A stretch of 64,000 nucleotides of DNA, from positions 283,060,343 to 283,124,342 of the forward strand of contig NC_090989.1 of the NCBI RefSeq assembly GCF_041146395.1, written 5' to 3'. Shown piece after piece: positions 12,920 through 29,734 of this stretch (position 1 is its first letter; each line of letters opens with the position of its first letter). The translations under genes were made by a program, and so were the position numbers. A model generated the notes under the pieces. That model did no database searches, had not been told where the DNA came from, and saw only the letters and a program-made list of their open reading frames with translations. This DNA is from Eulemur rufifrons. Lineage: Eukaryota; Chordata; Mammalia; Primates; Lemuridae.

Positions 12920-13020
12920 GAAAGTTTTGATAAGCAAATACGGCCACGCTCGCGCTCTGCCATTGGCTGCTGCTTCACCGCCAGATTTTGACACAAATAA
13001 TCAGATTGAAAATCAGGGAG
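12920..13020 (+). promoter_or_regulatory. GFI1B: GFI1B core promoter: GATA, octamer-like, CCAAT and clustered AATC sites
   Basis: Within 90 bp lie a GATA site TGATAA (12928-12933), an overlapping octamer-like AAGCAAAT (12932-12939), an inverted CCAAT box ATTGG (12962-12966) and four AATC/GATT cores (12984-12987, 12999-13002, 13004-13007, 13011-13014). Published work on human GFI1B describes GATA-1, NF-Y and Oct-1 acting on the promoter, and autorepression by GFI1/GFI1B through AATC-containing sites. The match in content and order makes this the likely erythroid promoter. There is no obvious TATA box. Confidence 0.72.
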
Positions 13021-13069
13021 GGGAACAGAAGAGGAAAAACACACATACACAGAGGGAGAGAGAGAGAAA

Positions 13070-13199
13070 AAAAAAAGGAGAAGTATCTATTTGTGCAGAG
13101 AGTCGTGAAGTTGACAGAGTGAGGACCGGTCCCCAGAGAGGCTTTGCGGTCCCTCCCCGGGACGCTCCACAGGGCTCGGAGGAGAACAGCTCCCGGCAG
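13070..13199 (+). other. GFI1B: Probable GFI1B non-coding first exon
   Basis: A strong donor, CAG|GTGAGT, sits at 13197-13205, directly downstream of a motif set matching the characterised erythroid GFI1B promoter. The segment has no repeat character after the purine/A tract ending near 13080. The 5' boundary is approximate. Splicing to the acceptor at 19173 would leave an intron of about 6 kb. The donor is seen in the sequence; the transcript is inferred. Confidence 0.6.
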
Positions 13200-14531
13200 G
13201 TGAGTGCTGGAGAACGCGTTTCTGTGCTTTTCTTTTTAAATTTGCATGTTCAACAAGCAGCTTCCCTAGTTCCTTCTGCCCTATGGGAAGGCCAAGGTGG
13301 CTGGGAAGCCTCCTCTGCAGGGCGCAGCTTTCATCCCCCCAGCCAGGGCAGGAGAGGTGGTGAGCAGGTAGGCTTGTCTGCCGGGCTTGGCTAGCAATTG
13401 TGCGTCCCACCACCCTCTTCAAAACTTGATCTGAGGCTGACAGACATCACCTGCTTGCACGAAGCCATACCTATACCCAGCTCTCCCAGGGACCCGGCCA
13501 GTGCACAGGCGGCAGGTTTCCAGGTGCCTGAGTCTGTGACTGGCTGTGGGAAGGTCCCAAGCCCAGGCAACCTTCACAGAAGTTCTCAGGACTTGGAGAG
13601 TCAGGTGCCCTCCCCTCTAGAGCCTGCCCAGGGGAGAGGACAAGGTGGCCCCCAGCCTTCAGGACCAACAGGACTGGTGGGGAGGTGCCGTCTCGTCTCT
13701 CCTTTCCCTGGGACTGTCGGTAGCCTTTTCTGCCTATTTTTGGAGAAAAAGCCGGGTTTGAGTCTCTGGGGGTCTGGGGAGAGAGGATCATTCTAACATA
13801 CGGCTTGCGAAGGGGAGTCCACAGAACGACCGTGGCTGTGTGCCTGTGTGCATTTTTCTGGGGAGAAAGTTCACAGCTGTCATAAGATCTTTGGGGGCAA
13901 ATTAACTGCAATTTCTGGAGGTGGGCCTGGTATTAGAGGGCTGATATTGGAAGCTAGCCAAGCTGCACCTGACCACCTGCATGTTTCTTAGTAGGCAACG
14001 GGTAGAATATTTCCAAGTCTAGCAAAGTGGTGAGTGTCTGGTTCTCAGAAGTGTTGCAGAAGGAATTCTTTGGACAAGCAGATGGGCGACTCGCCTAACT
14101 TTCTAACTCTCAGATTTCGGGGTCAGTCGGCTGGTCTCCCTGAAGAAAGTTCTTGGGGAACATCAGAGAGCTGTGCCAGGTTCAGGTTTGATGGACAGAC
14201 TCACTCAAAGTCGGTGCAGATAATTTTCCTGAAGCTTTCAGGAGGGCAGGGTGGGGTGGGTGAGGAGTCCTGTGGGAGAGTACAAGGATTTTCAAAGGCT
14301 CTGGGACCGGATCACCCCAGATCACCCACGGGAAAGTAGCCTGATCACATAGGATTCTTCACCCTCGGTAACACAACGTTTAGACCCTTGGCAGGAACAA
14401 CAGAAAACTTTTCCCCACCTAGGCTAGAGGCAGGCTTTTTGTTTGTGTCTTTTCAGGAATTCAAACCAATGAGAGCTGCTTTATTCTCTGATACAGAGAT
14501 ACGCAGACGGTGTTTCATTTGCTCGCTTCTG

Positions 14532-15052
14532 TTTTTATTGTGATCGAATACACATAACATAAAATTTACAATTTTAACCATGTTAAGCATATGGTTGAGT
14601 GATATTAAGTGTATTCACAGTGTTGTGCAACCATCACCACCATCCATCCGCCGAACTGTTTCATATAAAACCGAAACTTCACGTCTATTAAACAATAACT
14701 CTCCCATCCCCTTCCCGCAGCCTCTGGTACCTCTAATCTATTTCAGTCTCTATGAATTTGCCTCCTCTAGGTGCTCATATATGGAATCACACAGTGTTTG
14801 TCCTCTGTGACCGGCTTATTTCACTGAGCATAATGTCCTCAAGGCTCATCCCTGTTGTAGCGTGTGTCAGAATTTCCTGTTCAAGGTGGAACAGTATCCC
14901 ACTGCGTGTACGCAGCATGTTTGCTCTGGCGTTCATCTGTCATGGCACTCAGACTGCTTCTGGCTTTTGGCTGCGCTGAATAATGCTGCTGTGAGCATGG
15001 TGTGCAGTGCTTTGGGGTCTAGACCCAGAAGTGGATTTACTCACTTTTGACA
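14532..15052 (-). mobile_element. Ancient L1 3' end in GFI1B intron 1
   Basis: Reverse L1M-type 3' end sharing CACATAACATAAAATTTACA and GTGCAACCATCACCACCATC with the copies at 4.8 and 39.5 kb. Confidence 0.75.
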
Positions 15053-18000
15053 TTGCATTCTCTGAACTGTGGCAGAGACATTTGAGAATAACTAAATAGC
15101 AAATAAAAGTTACTGTTCTCTGCTGTGCCCCCTAAAATCACCTGGGCTCCTCTTTAACCCGACTCCTGTATGGAAACGTTTTGTTGTTTTCCCGTGAGTC
15201 TTTACATAGAAAGGAAGTCGAAAGGGTCTCAACCGTCTTACCCAATCCTCCTGAAAAGGGAACCCGAGTGACGACTACTTTAGTCAAGGTGGGTCTGTCC
15301 CTCGCCGAAGATCAACGAATCGTCCGCAGGATTTTAGAGCGAAAGGGAAGTTTAGAAATCTCTTAGCCCAACCGTCCCTTTTGAGAGATAGGAAAACCAA
15401 GCCCCAGGTTGGCAGCTGACATGGCCACAAGCCCAAGGTCTCTAATCAGACTCGACCCCGTGGGGGACATGAGGAGCCCCCTCCTCACACGAAACCCCCA
15501 GGCCGGCTGACCTGCCTCCCGCTGGCAGCGGGTGCCAGGCCTGCCGTGCAGGGCTGTCCCCGTCCAGCAGCCCTGACTGAGATTCTGACTCAGGGTCAGG
15601 GGACCCCCTATCGGGACCAGGGTTTGCAGCGAGATGTTAACAGGGGGCCTCCTTCCGGAGCTCCGATACCATCAGGGCCTCTGTTTTATGAAGAAATCCT
15701 GAGCTTCTTTCATAATCTCTGCTCTCAGCTCTTTCTCAGAGCGGAGTTCGTGTGAATCAAAACCCAGTGGTTGTTAATTAACTACAGTATAGGTGATTGG
15801 TTCCTGTTTTTTTTTTTTTTTTTCCCAAACTCGCCTAACAGGGGCCAAAAGGAAGTTCGCTGGGTCCATTGGGTCCCACCGTGGGCCTGAGGACTTTGCG
15901 CTGGCTGTGCCGTGGTCACTTCCCGGCTTAGGGGAGAGAGCCTGGGGGAGGCAGGATGAGGGGTGCGGGGCTTGGGGACGAACACTGGGACAGGCCAGAG
16001 AATCACCTTCCTCCAGGTGGGGAGCTCCCGAAACTGGGACCCCCTTGCTCCTTGTGTAAGTGAGAAGTGCTTGGCCTGTGCTCATGAACGCTAGAAAGTG
16101 TCCTTGTAGTGGTGCTGTCCTCGGGTCGAGTCCATTGACCTGGGGTCTCCTGGGGCTTTGAACCCAACGGAAGGCCAGAGCTTCCCGAAGGGGAGCCCGC
16201 TCCTCACCTGCCCCCTACCCAGGGCTCTTCAGGAGCCGCTGTGGGGGGGATGACAGCAGTGTGATTCCCCCCCCCACCCCGCCCCAGCATCCAGCCTCCC
16301 CTCCGTGTCGCAGGCCGCGTTCCTCAGTTTTCCTGCCTGCAACCCGGGAAGACACTGCTTCCCTGGCCCCGGTGTGGGACTTGATGATGAAGGGCACAGC
16401 GGGCGGCTTGCTCCACTGCCCCGTCGTCCTCCTTAGCACATCAGCTCAGAAGCCGGGCTGGGAAATGACAGCCACTGTCCAGCGCTCGCCCAGTCGGCAC
16501 TGAATAAACACCCACCTGGGGGCCTGGGCCAGCCCCGAAGGCCCGCTCCTCCTCTGCGAGCTGGGAGAGTGAGTGGGGCTCAGCTCCAGCCACGCAGCAC
16601 GAAGGGTAAGAAGCAAGGCTGCGCAGACCCACCGCAGGAGCACTTCCTGCCGCCCCAGCAGAGGCCTTAGTGCAAACCTTTGGTTCTGGCCGATTTCCTC
16701 ATGCAATGTGTGCAAAAGTGGATCACCTTTTGATACGCAGACCATGGCCCTGCCCTCAGAGACCCCCCAAAAACAAAGTGCAAGGGGAACCCAGTGCCCT
16801 CAGCCCTCCCCTCGCTCACGGGGGGGTCCACTCCCCTCCATCCAGGGTCTGGCCTCCCCAAGGGGTTTCCTGAGGTGAAGAAGAGTTAGAAGGGGGAAGG
16901 AAGGGGGTGCGGGGAGCCTTGGGGGGGGGGCAGGAGGAGGAAGACATGTCCCTGGGAGATAAGGCCGTGGCTGCCCGGCGAGTGGGGAGACCGGCAGCCC
17001 CCAGCCCGAGCCTTTGTTCAGAGAGCCGAGAATCTGACAGCAGGACGGGACCCCAGAGGCCTTCAACCTCCCCCACCTCCTTATTTTAGAGCTGAGAGAG
17101 CGTGGGGTCTGGGGTGTGTTCCTGGGTTCCTGGGGGCTGCTGGGGCACCAGGTCTAGGGCTCGTGCTGTCCTTTGAGTGCGTCTGCTGTGGGTCGGGTGC
17201 GGGGACCAGCGGCGCTGCCCTCCTGAAGCTGCTCCTCCAGGCAGAGATACGACCGCCCTGGCGGGGCCCAGACACCGTGCTGAGCACCTGACACACGTGT
17301 TGACGAGAAATAAGGGTCCTTATTGCTCCCAGTGACCCCACGAGGTTGGGTTATGGGCCCCAGGCAGCCTTGTAGCAAGCAGGGGCCCGGCCTGGGCTTG
17401 TCCCCTGGGCAGAGCCCCCACAGCCCAAACTCCTGATGTCCCTCCGTGGGGCTCTGGCCAGGGGGTCCCTCTTCTCCCTGGGCTGGGTCATCCCCTTGGG
17501 GAAGGCAGAGCTCCAAGCTGCCTTTTCTAATCTCCCACCTCCCAGTCTGCTCCTGGGTCAGGGCCTTATCACTCACCCTCGCCCTCCCTGCTGTTCCGAG
17601 GAGCTGTGATCCATTTCCCGCCTTCTCTTAGCCCTATCGCCCCTGCAGGGTGGGTGGGGCTGGGACTCCTCCGAGGCCTCAGGAATGGGACTGACCTTGG
17701 CTGAATATTTCTTCTGAGCTGCTGCTTGGACACAACACGGCGGGTAGAAGCACAGAGGACCATAGGCAGAGGCTCTCTGTCCCTGGGAGTCCTCAGGAGA
17801 GCATCACAGGCTGGGTGCAAGAGGTGAACCATTCTGGGGCCAGGAGAGGCTCTCTACCCCAGAGGGTTTGCAGAGGAAGCCAGGAGTCCCGGGGTAGTCA
17901 GGTGGTCCCGCTCTGCCACTCCCCCACCCCCACCTGGGCCATGGGCAGGTCCCTTGACCAATGTGGTCCTCGATTTCTTCCCCTGCCCCTCTGACCAGCA

Positions 18001-18264
18001 GGCTCAGTAGCATGCTGGGCTGGGCTGCCCACTGCTCAGCTCCTGGAGTTGGTGCACATTTGCCTCTTCCTCTGTCCACAAAACCTCCAGCCTCCAGGTG
18101 CAGTGGAATAGGGGGTCCTTGGGCCCCTCCTTCTGGGGACCAGACGCTAGGCTGGGGCTGGGTACAAGGTGCGGTTCTACTCTGCAGCCGCTCCCAGCTT
18201 GCTGGACAACATGGATTTTCAATGGAGGTGCCCCTCGCCCGCTGCAGCCTCTCTGCCAGGCCCC

Positions 18265-18425
18265 CATGATAGGCACTGAGCACATATGATGCTCTCATCA
18301 GCACTACAGTCCTGGACGTCCCACCTTACAGAAGACAAAAATAGGCCCAGAGAGGTTAAGTGTCTGCCCCAGATTGCACAGCAGGGGAGCTGACATTCTA
18401 ACCCATGAGCCTCGGATTATAAAAC
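18265..18425 (+). repeat. MIR element in GFI1B intron 1
   Basis: GGCCCAGAGAGGTTAAGTGT and the GCACAGCAGGGGAGCTGACA block. Confidence 0.7.
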
Positions 18426-18639
18426 CTAAGCACAGATCACCTCTTTCTGTGGCTTCTGAAAGTGATTCCACTGGGACTTAAATGCAGCTTTTCTACAAGT
18501 GGGGTCCACAGTGTGTGACATGTGGGGGACCCCTGCCCCTGCCCTACCCTCTCTGCTCCAGTGCAACTCAGCCCATGCCAGTGGAAGCAGGTGTCCCTGT
18601 GGTTGTCTAGAGGGTGAGCGGATTAGCTTCCCAGTGAGT

Positions 18640-23023
<4,384 letters not shown>

Positions 23024-23637
23024 GGCTGTGCCAGCTCCTGGCACCTGGCCAGCCTGCCCTGAGTCCCCGTCACCTGGAGGCCAGACTCACGCACCCAGAT
23101 CACCAGTCTCCTGGAGATGGCACTGGAAAGGAATCTTTAAGCTTATGTTGAGACTCATGAAATTGCTGTGTGACTTTGGGCAAGTCACTTTCCCTCTCTG
23201 GCTCAACATTTCTCCTGCCACAAAGTGCAGGAGTTGGGCTAGATCTTCTGAGCTGAAGCTGCCTACAGCTGTGCTCAGGTGCTTGCTTCTAGCTGAGCAC
23301 AGAAAGCGGGAATACCCCCAGGCAGACGGGGATGCCATGAGTAGACCAGAGCTGGGCCCCACGGAGACATCCTCCCCTGTCTGTTGCCCACTGGGCTGGG
23401 ATCTGGTCACCTTGGATTTTCCTGGGCCTCGTTCTGGCTGTGACGGACCGTCCGAGCTGCCTGCTGCCCAGCAGGAGGGGTGGCGTCCCTCTGCTGCAGC
23501 CAGCTGTGTTGCTGCCCCCACCTCTGCCCAGCGCTCAGCTGGCCACAGGGATTCCAGCGCTGCAATCAGGCCGCGGGTCTGCAGAAACCAGCAGTTACTG
23601 ATGTCAAAGCCTGTTCCTCTCAATTGCTGTAACTGAA

Positions 23638-23643
23638 AATAAA
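23638..23643 (+). terminator. GFI1B: GFI1B polyadenylation signal AATAAA
   Basis: AATAAA lies 615 nt after the GFI1B stop and is followed by a GT-rich stretch at 23649-23663. The 3' UTR would run from 23024 to about 23660. No stronger signal occurs earlier. Confidence 0.82.
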
Positions 23644-23869
23644 GACAGATTTGTTTGCATGTGAGCAGCATCACTAAGTGCCTACCAGGTCCAAGATACT
23701 GCCCGAGGCTTTGGGGAGGGGAGCGAGGAGGCTCCAATAGCAGAGAAGGCTGTGGAAGGGCCACAGGCACGTTGGGAGACCTGCACACGGCCACCACGCC
23801 CAGGCCACTGATGAGTGCAGTAACAGAGGCGTCAGAAACCCTGAGTTACAAGGCTACAGCAGCGGGAGC

Positions 23870-24260
23870 CATGTCAGTTTCCTGTTGCCGCGGTAACAAA
23901 TGACCTCAAACTTAGTGGCTTAAAACAACACAGAGGTTTTCTCTTACAATTCTAGGGGCTGGAACCCCAGATGGGTCATAGCCAAAGTCAAGGTGTTGGC
24001 AGGGCTGTGCTCCCCCCGGAGGCTCCAGGGCAGAGCCTGTTTCCTTGTCCTTTTCAGCTTCTAGACGTCCCTGCCATCCCCAGCTCAGGGCCCTTCCTCT
24101 GTCCTCAAGGCACTTCACTCCGACCTCTGCTTCTGTCGTCCCATCTCCTTCTTCTACCTTTGACCTTCTTGTCTCCCTCTCATGAGGACCCTGTGGTTAC
24201 ACCTGGATAATCCGGGAGAATCGTCCCATCTCGAGGTCCTTAACGTAGTCACCGCGGTGG
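23870..24260 (-). mobile_element. MLT1-like LTR downstream of GFI1B
   Basis: Reverse MaLR-like text (CGGTAACAAATGACCTCAAA, GTGGCTTAAAACAACACAGA). A forward fragment of a similar element (GGGCTGAATAACGGCCCCAA, 24,258-24,345) follows immediately. Confidence 0.6.
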
Positions 24261-24809
24261 GCTGAATAACGGCCCCAAAGATGATGTCTACACCCCAGTG
24301 CTGGAACCTGTGTTACCTTGTATGGCAAAATGGACTTCACAGCTGCTGCCTTGCTAGCTGTGTGACTTCAGGTGAGGCCCTGCTACTCCCTGGGGCTCAG
24401 CTTCCTCCTCTGTAGAACGGTGAACCCAGCAGTCCCCCGCCACGGATTCGCTGAGACCTCTGTGTGAAGCAGCGTGCAGGGCCCAGCACGTGCTGGTAAG
24501 TGCTGCCACGTCACGCACGTCCCCTTTGAAGTCCTGCCCACCACGCAAGGCCCACTCAGATGCCGTCTCCTCCACGGAGTCCCCCTTGGTTGTCCAGCCA
24601 GAAGTTCTCTCTCTTCTGACACCGAGTGACTTGGGCTCCCTGCTCACAGCCTAGGAGCCAAGGAACGTGGACCAGCAGTGGCCTGTGGGTAACTTGCCCC
24701 TCAGTAGAAGGTGTGCTGCCTGGGTGCCAGCCCCCGGCGCCACGGGCACTTCTGAATGAATCACTCACAGGTGCTGAGCGGCCGAGGGTTCCCCACTGTC
24801 TCTCACCCA

Positions 24810-24910
24810 CCTAACTCTCCACGAGGCAGGTGTCATTATCCCCTTTTACAGATGAGGCAACTGAGGCTCAGAGAGGTCAGCCATAAAAGAACACAGACAG
24901 CAGGGCTTAC
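24810..24910 (+). repeat. MIR element
   Basis: TACAGATGAGGCAACTGAGG after GGTGTCATTATCCCCTTT. Confidence 0.65.
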
Positions 24911-25761
24911 CCTTTCCCGGAGAAAAGAGGATATTTTCAAAGAAATGCTGTTGTTGTCAGGTGGTTCCTCTTTATAATGCTATTTAAACTTGGGTTCCTG
25001 AGCCAACTTGATTAAGGTGTGTTGATCAACTCGTGAGGCTCAACCTGTGAGGAAATGGCGCATGGTGACTCGCCCCAGCGAAGGCCCAGCTCGCTAGCGG
25101 GCACAGCTCAGACACGGATCCGGCTGGAAGCCGTTCACGTGGACCGTCTGGTCCTTCCTGCTGCAGGGGGTGAAGGACACGTCCTTGGACTTGAACTCAC
25201 GGCTGCAGAGAGGACCCTGAGCTGGCCGGACGTGCCCCAGACCAGCCTGGTGTCCCGGGTGTGCCCCACAGGCCCACAGGTTCACCTGCTTTACGGAGTA
25301 AAGACTGCATTGGCCAAATGACTTTGGGGAGTTCTGGGTTAAAGTCAGGTGACATCCTTTATTGAACTGCTTTTTAGAGCCACTAATGTATAATACACAT
25401 CTGTCCGTCTCCTAGGGAAGGATTTGGGTGTTCAGTGTTTTTCTGAGATTTAATTTGGGAACAGAGAGAGAGAGAGGGAGAGAGAGAGACTGGCCTCCTT
25501 GCCCAAGGTCACGCAGCAGGCAAGGGCAGAACCGGGATCAAGGGCCCATTCCAAGTCTCGGCTGTCTTCTTGGGCGCCCCTCCCCCTGAGACAAAGGCAG
25601 CTCCTCTAGTTCTCTCCGCTGGGGTGAGGCCAAGGCCAAGGCGCCTGTCTGCAGCCCCACGGAGAACGGCAAGTCCTAGCGACACCCTGGCTCTGCGTTC
25701 GGCTGGCAGGACGCTGCCGTGCGCTTCCTTCCAGAGGCCCTTCCTGCTGCTGCTACGCAAG

Positions 25762-25799
25762 CCTGCCCGGTGTGTGGGGCCCTGCCCGGTGTGTGGGGC
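25762..25799. repeat. Perfect 19-bp tandem duplication
   Basis: CCTGCCCGGTGTGTGGGGC occurs twice head to tail. Confidence 0.95.
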
Positions 25800-26114
25800 C
25801 ATGGTGACTACACAGCAGAGTGGTCTGGCCGCCTCCACAGGCTCCCTGCTGCTGTCCCGCCCACCTGGCTCTTGAAATTCGGGGAAGAGGGACTCTAGTG
25901 GCCAGAGCATTAGAGCCAGCAGAGCCTTGGTGACCTCCTGTTCCCACCCCTCCTCCTGTCCACGGACAGGACAGTGAAGCCCAGAGAGAGGAAGGGACTT
26001 GCCCAAGGCCACGCTGCTGGGGCTTGGCCTGGAAAGGGCTCCCAACTCTGTGGCGAGGACCTTGCCTTGCCCACCCACGGCAGGCAAAGTGCAAAAGTGG
26101 GGGCTGCTCAGCGC

Positions 26115-26120
<6 letters not shown>

Positions 26121-26149
<29 letters not shown>
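26121..26149. repeat. (CA)n microsatellite
   Basis: About 14 CA units. The flank GCTCAGCGCCT occurs on both sides (about 26,106 and 26,152), each followed by further CA. Confidence 0.95.
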
Positions 26150-26152
<3 letters not shown>

Positions 26153-28204
26153 TCAGCGCCTTGTACACACACACCCACCCACCCAGAGGGGTGGGAGCTG
26201 CTTTGCATACTCCTTGTTTGCTAAACAAAAGCAAACCGACATCACGATTTTAGCCACTTGCGCAGCAGGGCGGGGCACGGAGTAGACGCTGAGCTGAGGG
26301 GCAGCCGGGCAGTGCTTACTCGACACCCGGCTGAGGTTTGGCGGGATCAGGTTGAGCTCGTCTGGCTCCTCCACTGAGTGGCCACCGCAGTGTGTGGTGT
26401 GCGGGGCGAGGAGGGGGCCACAGCAGCCTCAAAGGGGTGGGGGCTGGAACCCCATCTGCACTTTGCAGCAAAAGGGGGCAGGTCGTGGGGAAGCCCCCGG
26501 AACCTGCTTGGGGGAAGATTCAGCCCTGGCTGGAAAGGCTTGTTGGGGGCACCGTGGCCCTACGGAGGTAGTGGCGGGGGCATGGGGGTCACTGCCCCCT
26601 CCTCTTTCCCCCCAGGGCTGTGCAGGGTGGGCCTCGCAGGCAGAACTGGCGGTGCCCCCGAGAAGGCAGCCCCTGGACACACTTGCAGATTGGGACCCAC
26701 CAGCCAGGGAGCGGAGTTCTCCAAGGCGTTCTGTCTCCTTCCGGATGCCAGGGGCTGCTCTCATCACATGGGAGGTGACTCTGTGGGTGCAGTGGGGCCC
26801 CACCCACCTGTTGTCTGGGACTTGAGGGGACTTCAAGCCCCCTCATTCGCCACTTCCCATCAGCTCCCCCTGGCTTCACACTTGGCCTGAAATTTCCACC
26901 ACCTGAGTCACATGTGACCTGGAAGGCCCTGCCCAGCCTGTGAGGACTGGCCGTGGCTTCCGGGTGCCACGCAGGGAAGCAGAGGCCCAGAGAGGGGAGG
27001 TGCTAGCCCAGGCCACATCGGCAGTTGGTGGCAGTGTCAGACAGAATCTGGTTTCACCCTCAGTCTGTGGTCTTTCCACCAGGACCACCGGACTACACGA
27101 CTCCAGGGGGCCCCATTTCCATGGAATATGGCGCACGTGGGTGCCACCAGGCTCCTTAGGCTGTGGCACTGACCCTGGTGGGTGTGGGTCGGGCATGTGA
27201 GGTTGGCGCTGGTGACTCAACTTGGAGTGTCAGTTTACTCAACGGTAAATAACAAAACCAATATTTCAATATTAAAACAAACCTGCCATGTTAGGGAGGG
27301 AAATGCAACATGGGAATTAATTTTCAGATAAAACGCCCTGTTAGTGGTGGCAGCTTCAGGCTGCAGCCCTGCACTTTGCATTCCTGTGCAGGGACTGTGG
27401 GGGAGAGCCCCCCGCCGGCCCCTCCCCTGCCTCCCCAGGTACTGCAGAGCTCCATGGAAATCACCGATAAGGATGGAAATGCGTGAGCCAGGGTCAGCCC
27501 AGAGATGTGTGCGTGTGGCTAAGTTGGCCTGGAGGAAGGGTGAACAGACTGAGGCGGGGACCGGGCACTGGGGCAGTCCAGGCAGTAGAAGGGGGCAGCG
27601 TTCTGTATGATCCGAAAGTTCCCTAGAGGCCAGACCCCCCATGACCTACAGGACCCAGGCTTAGCTGCTCACTATGACCTGGCCTTCCCGGGTGACCCCG
27701 AAATGCTGACTGCGAAGCTCCCGCTCCGTGTGGCGTGGTGAAGGCCCCCCAGCGGGAAGTAGGCAGAGCATGGCGTGGGCGGGTGATGGGCAGCTGGGGG
27801 CCCGAGAGCCTCCCAAAGGCACTGAAGCCACCGGCCTTCCCACAGAGACCAGGGGGGAAATTGAGGCTTTGGGAAGATGAGCCATGGTGGATGTGCAGTG
27901 CGGTGTGGCTCGGGGTGCCGGGGCAGGGGCGGGCCATCAGGATCAGGGGCGCCCTGGGATGGGGGGATGGGCGGATGGGGAGATGGGGAGAAGACACAGG
28001 AGAACATCGAAGGCCCCCTCCCTGGGACTCTGGACAAGCAGCCGAGGTTCCTCCTGTTCTTCCCCAAAGGCCCTAAGGGGGTTCTTAATGCTCTTTCCCA
28101 CCCTCCAGCCTTTGCCCACGACGTTCCCTCCTCCTAAAATGCCCTCTTCCCCCCCCTGAACTTCTCAGCCTTAAATCCCAGCTCAAGTGCCCAGGGAAAG
28201 CTTT

Positions 28205-28735
28205 CAAAATGTACCCTCCGTCCCGCTCCTGGAAAGATGTCTTAGCGATAGCGGGAAGGCAGATGGAGCTGCAGGAGCAAGCATCTCTGCAGCCTGTCTA
28301 TAATGGGGGAAAAAAGAGTCGGAACCACCCAAGATGCCCACGAGAGGAGGCTGGTCAGGGGCTGACACGGCGGACTCCCGCAGGGCCACGAAAAGGAGCC
28401 AGCGCGCTTGATAGGGACGACCCGGAAGGGGTTACGAGGCTGATGCGAAGCGACGAATGCCGGCGGCATGCTAGCGCACGGTTCTGTGACAACACACAGC
28501 CGTGTCTGTGAATGCTTAGACAAACAGACCTAAAGAAAGCCCATGAAACCACCGACAGCAACTGCTTCTGGGGCTGAAAAAGAGGGCTGGATTGCACCCT
28601 CAGTGCTGCCTAGAAAAGCGGCCTGGATTGGTTGTGTGTTTTTTTAAGTAAAAAAAATACAAGAGAAAATAGTTTTGCAGAATAAATATATTGATGGAGG
28701 AAGCTAGTCATATCTTCAATGAAAAAGTGGTTTAA
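28205..28735 (+). mobile_element. Degraded L1 fragment
   Basis: Fits an L1 3' region in + orientation (GGAACCACCCAAGATGCCCA-type text, then an A-rich end). Very diverged and CpG-rich. Confidence 0.45.
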
Positions 28736-28748
28736 AGATCAGTATACT

Positions 28749-29054
28749 GGCCGGGTGTGGTGGCTCACGCCTGTAATCCTAGCACTCTGGGAAGCTGACG
28801 CAGGAGGATGGCTTGAGCTCAGGAGTTCGAGACCAGCCTGAGCAAGAACGAGACCCCATCTCTACTATAAATAGAAAAAATTAGCCAGACATCGTGATGC
28901 ATGCCTGTAATCCCAGCTACTTGGGAGGCTGAGGCAGGAGGATTGCTTGAGCCCAGGAGTTTGAGGTTGCTGTGAGCTAGGCTGACGCCACGGCACTCTA
29001 GCCCGGGCAACAGAGCGAGACTCTGTCTCAAAAAAAAAAAAAAAAAAAAAAAAA
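28749..29054 (+). mobile_element. Alu, strepsirrhine type
   Basis: Dimeric Alu from GGCCGGGTG to a long A tail, with the 'gctagg ctgacgccacgg' right-arm variant. Low divergence suggests it is one of the younger copies here. Confidence 0.93.
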
Positions 29055-29734
29055 TCAGTCTGCAGCCCGTGATTCCATGTTGTTAATTCTGCGCGCACGC
29101 ACGGAAGGAAGTGTGCAAGGATAAAGCTCAGTGCATCAACAGCGGCTGCTGCGAGTCAAGGGGGTTGTGTGTAATTTTTCTTCCTATTTTTCAGTGTATT
29201 TTATTTTTCTGTAATGGGCACGGATGATAACATTATCACTGGCACTAGAAAAAAAGACTCAGCTCAAATATAATTTCCTGGCCCGGAGGTTTGCCTCTCT
29301 GCCCCCTCCCTCCAAGCTGCTGGCCCCTCCGGGCCCCGGGCAGGTGCACAGCTCATGGGCAGGTGCCTCTCCGCTTCACAAGTGCTGGCTGGCTTGCCCC
29401 TGCCCCCATCCTGGGAGCCACCTTCGGCACATGCTGCGTCCTATCCTTTGGGGCCAGCACCTAGTGGGTCTCCAGCAGGTTTAGGATGGACGTGCAACCC
29501 CCTCTGCTCCTTCTTGGAAGCTGGGGCAGGAGCAGGAGTCTGGCTCGGGAAGAGCGGTGTGGACGCTCGGCTCTTCCTCCTGGCCTGGGGTGGGGGCTGC
29601 CCCGCACAGCCTCCGTGAGTGTCCAGCTGGGGACCAGGCAGGGCCTGGGGTCCCGGGGCCTGGGGGACCGCAGGAAGGCAGCAGGAGGGAAATCTGGGGC
29701 AGAGCATGTTCCCACCCAGCCATGCTCAGGTTTG

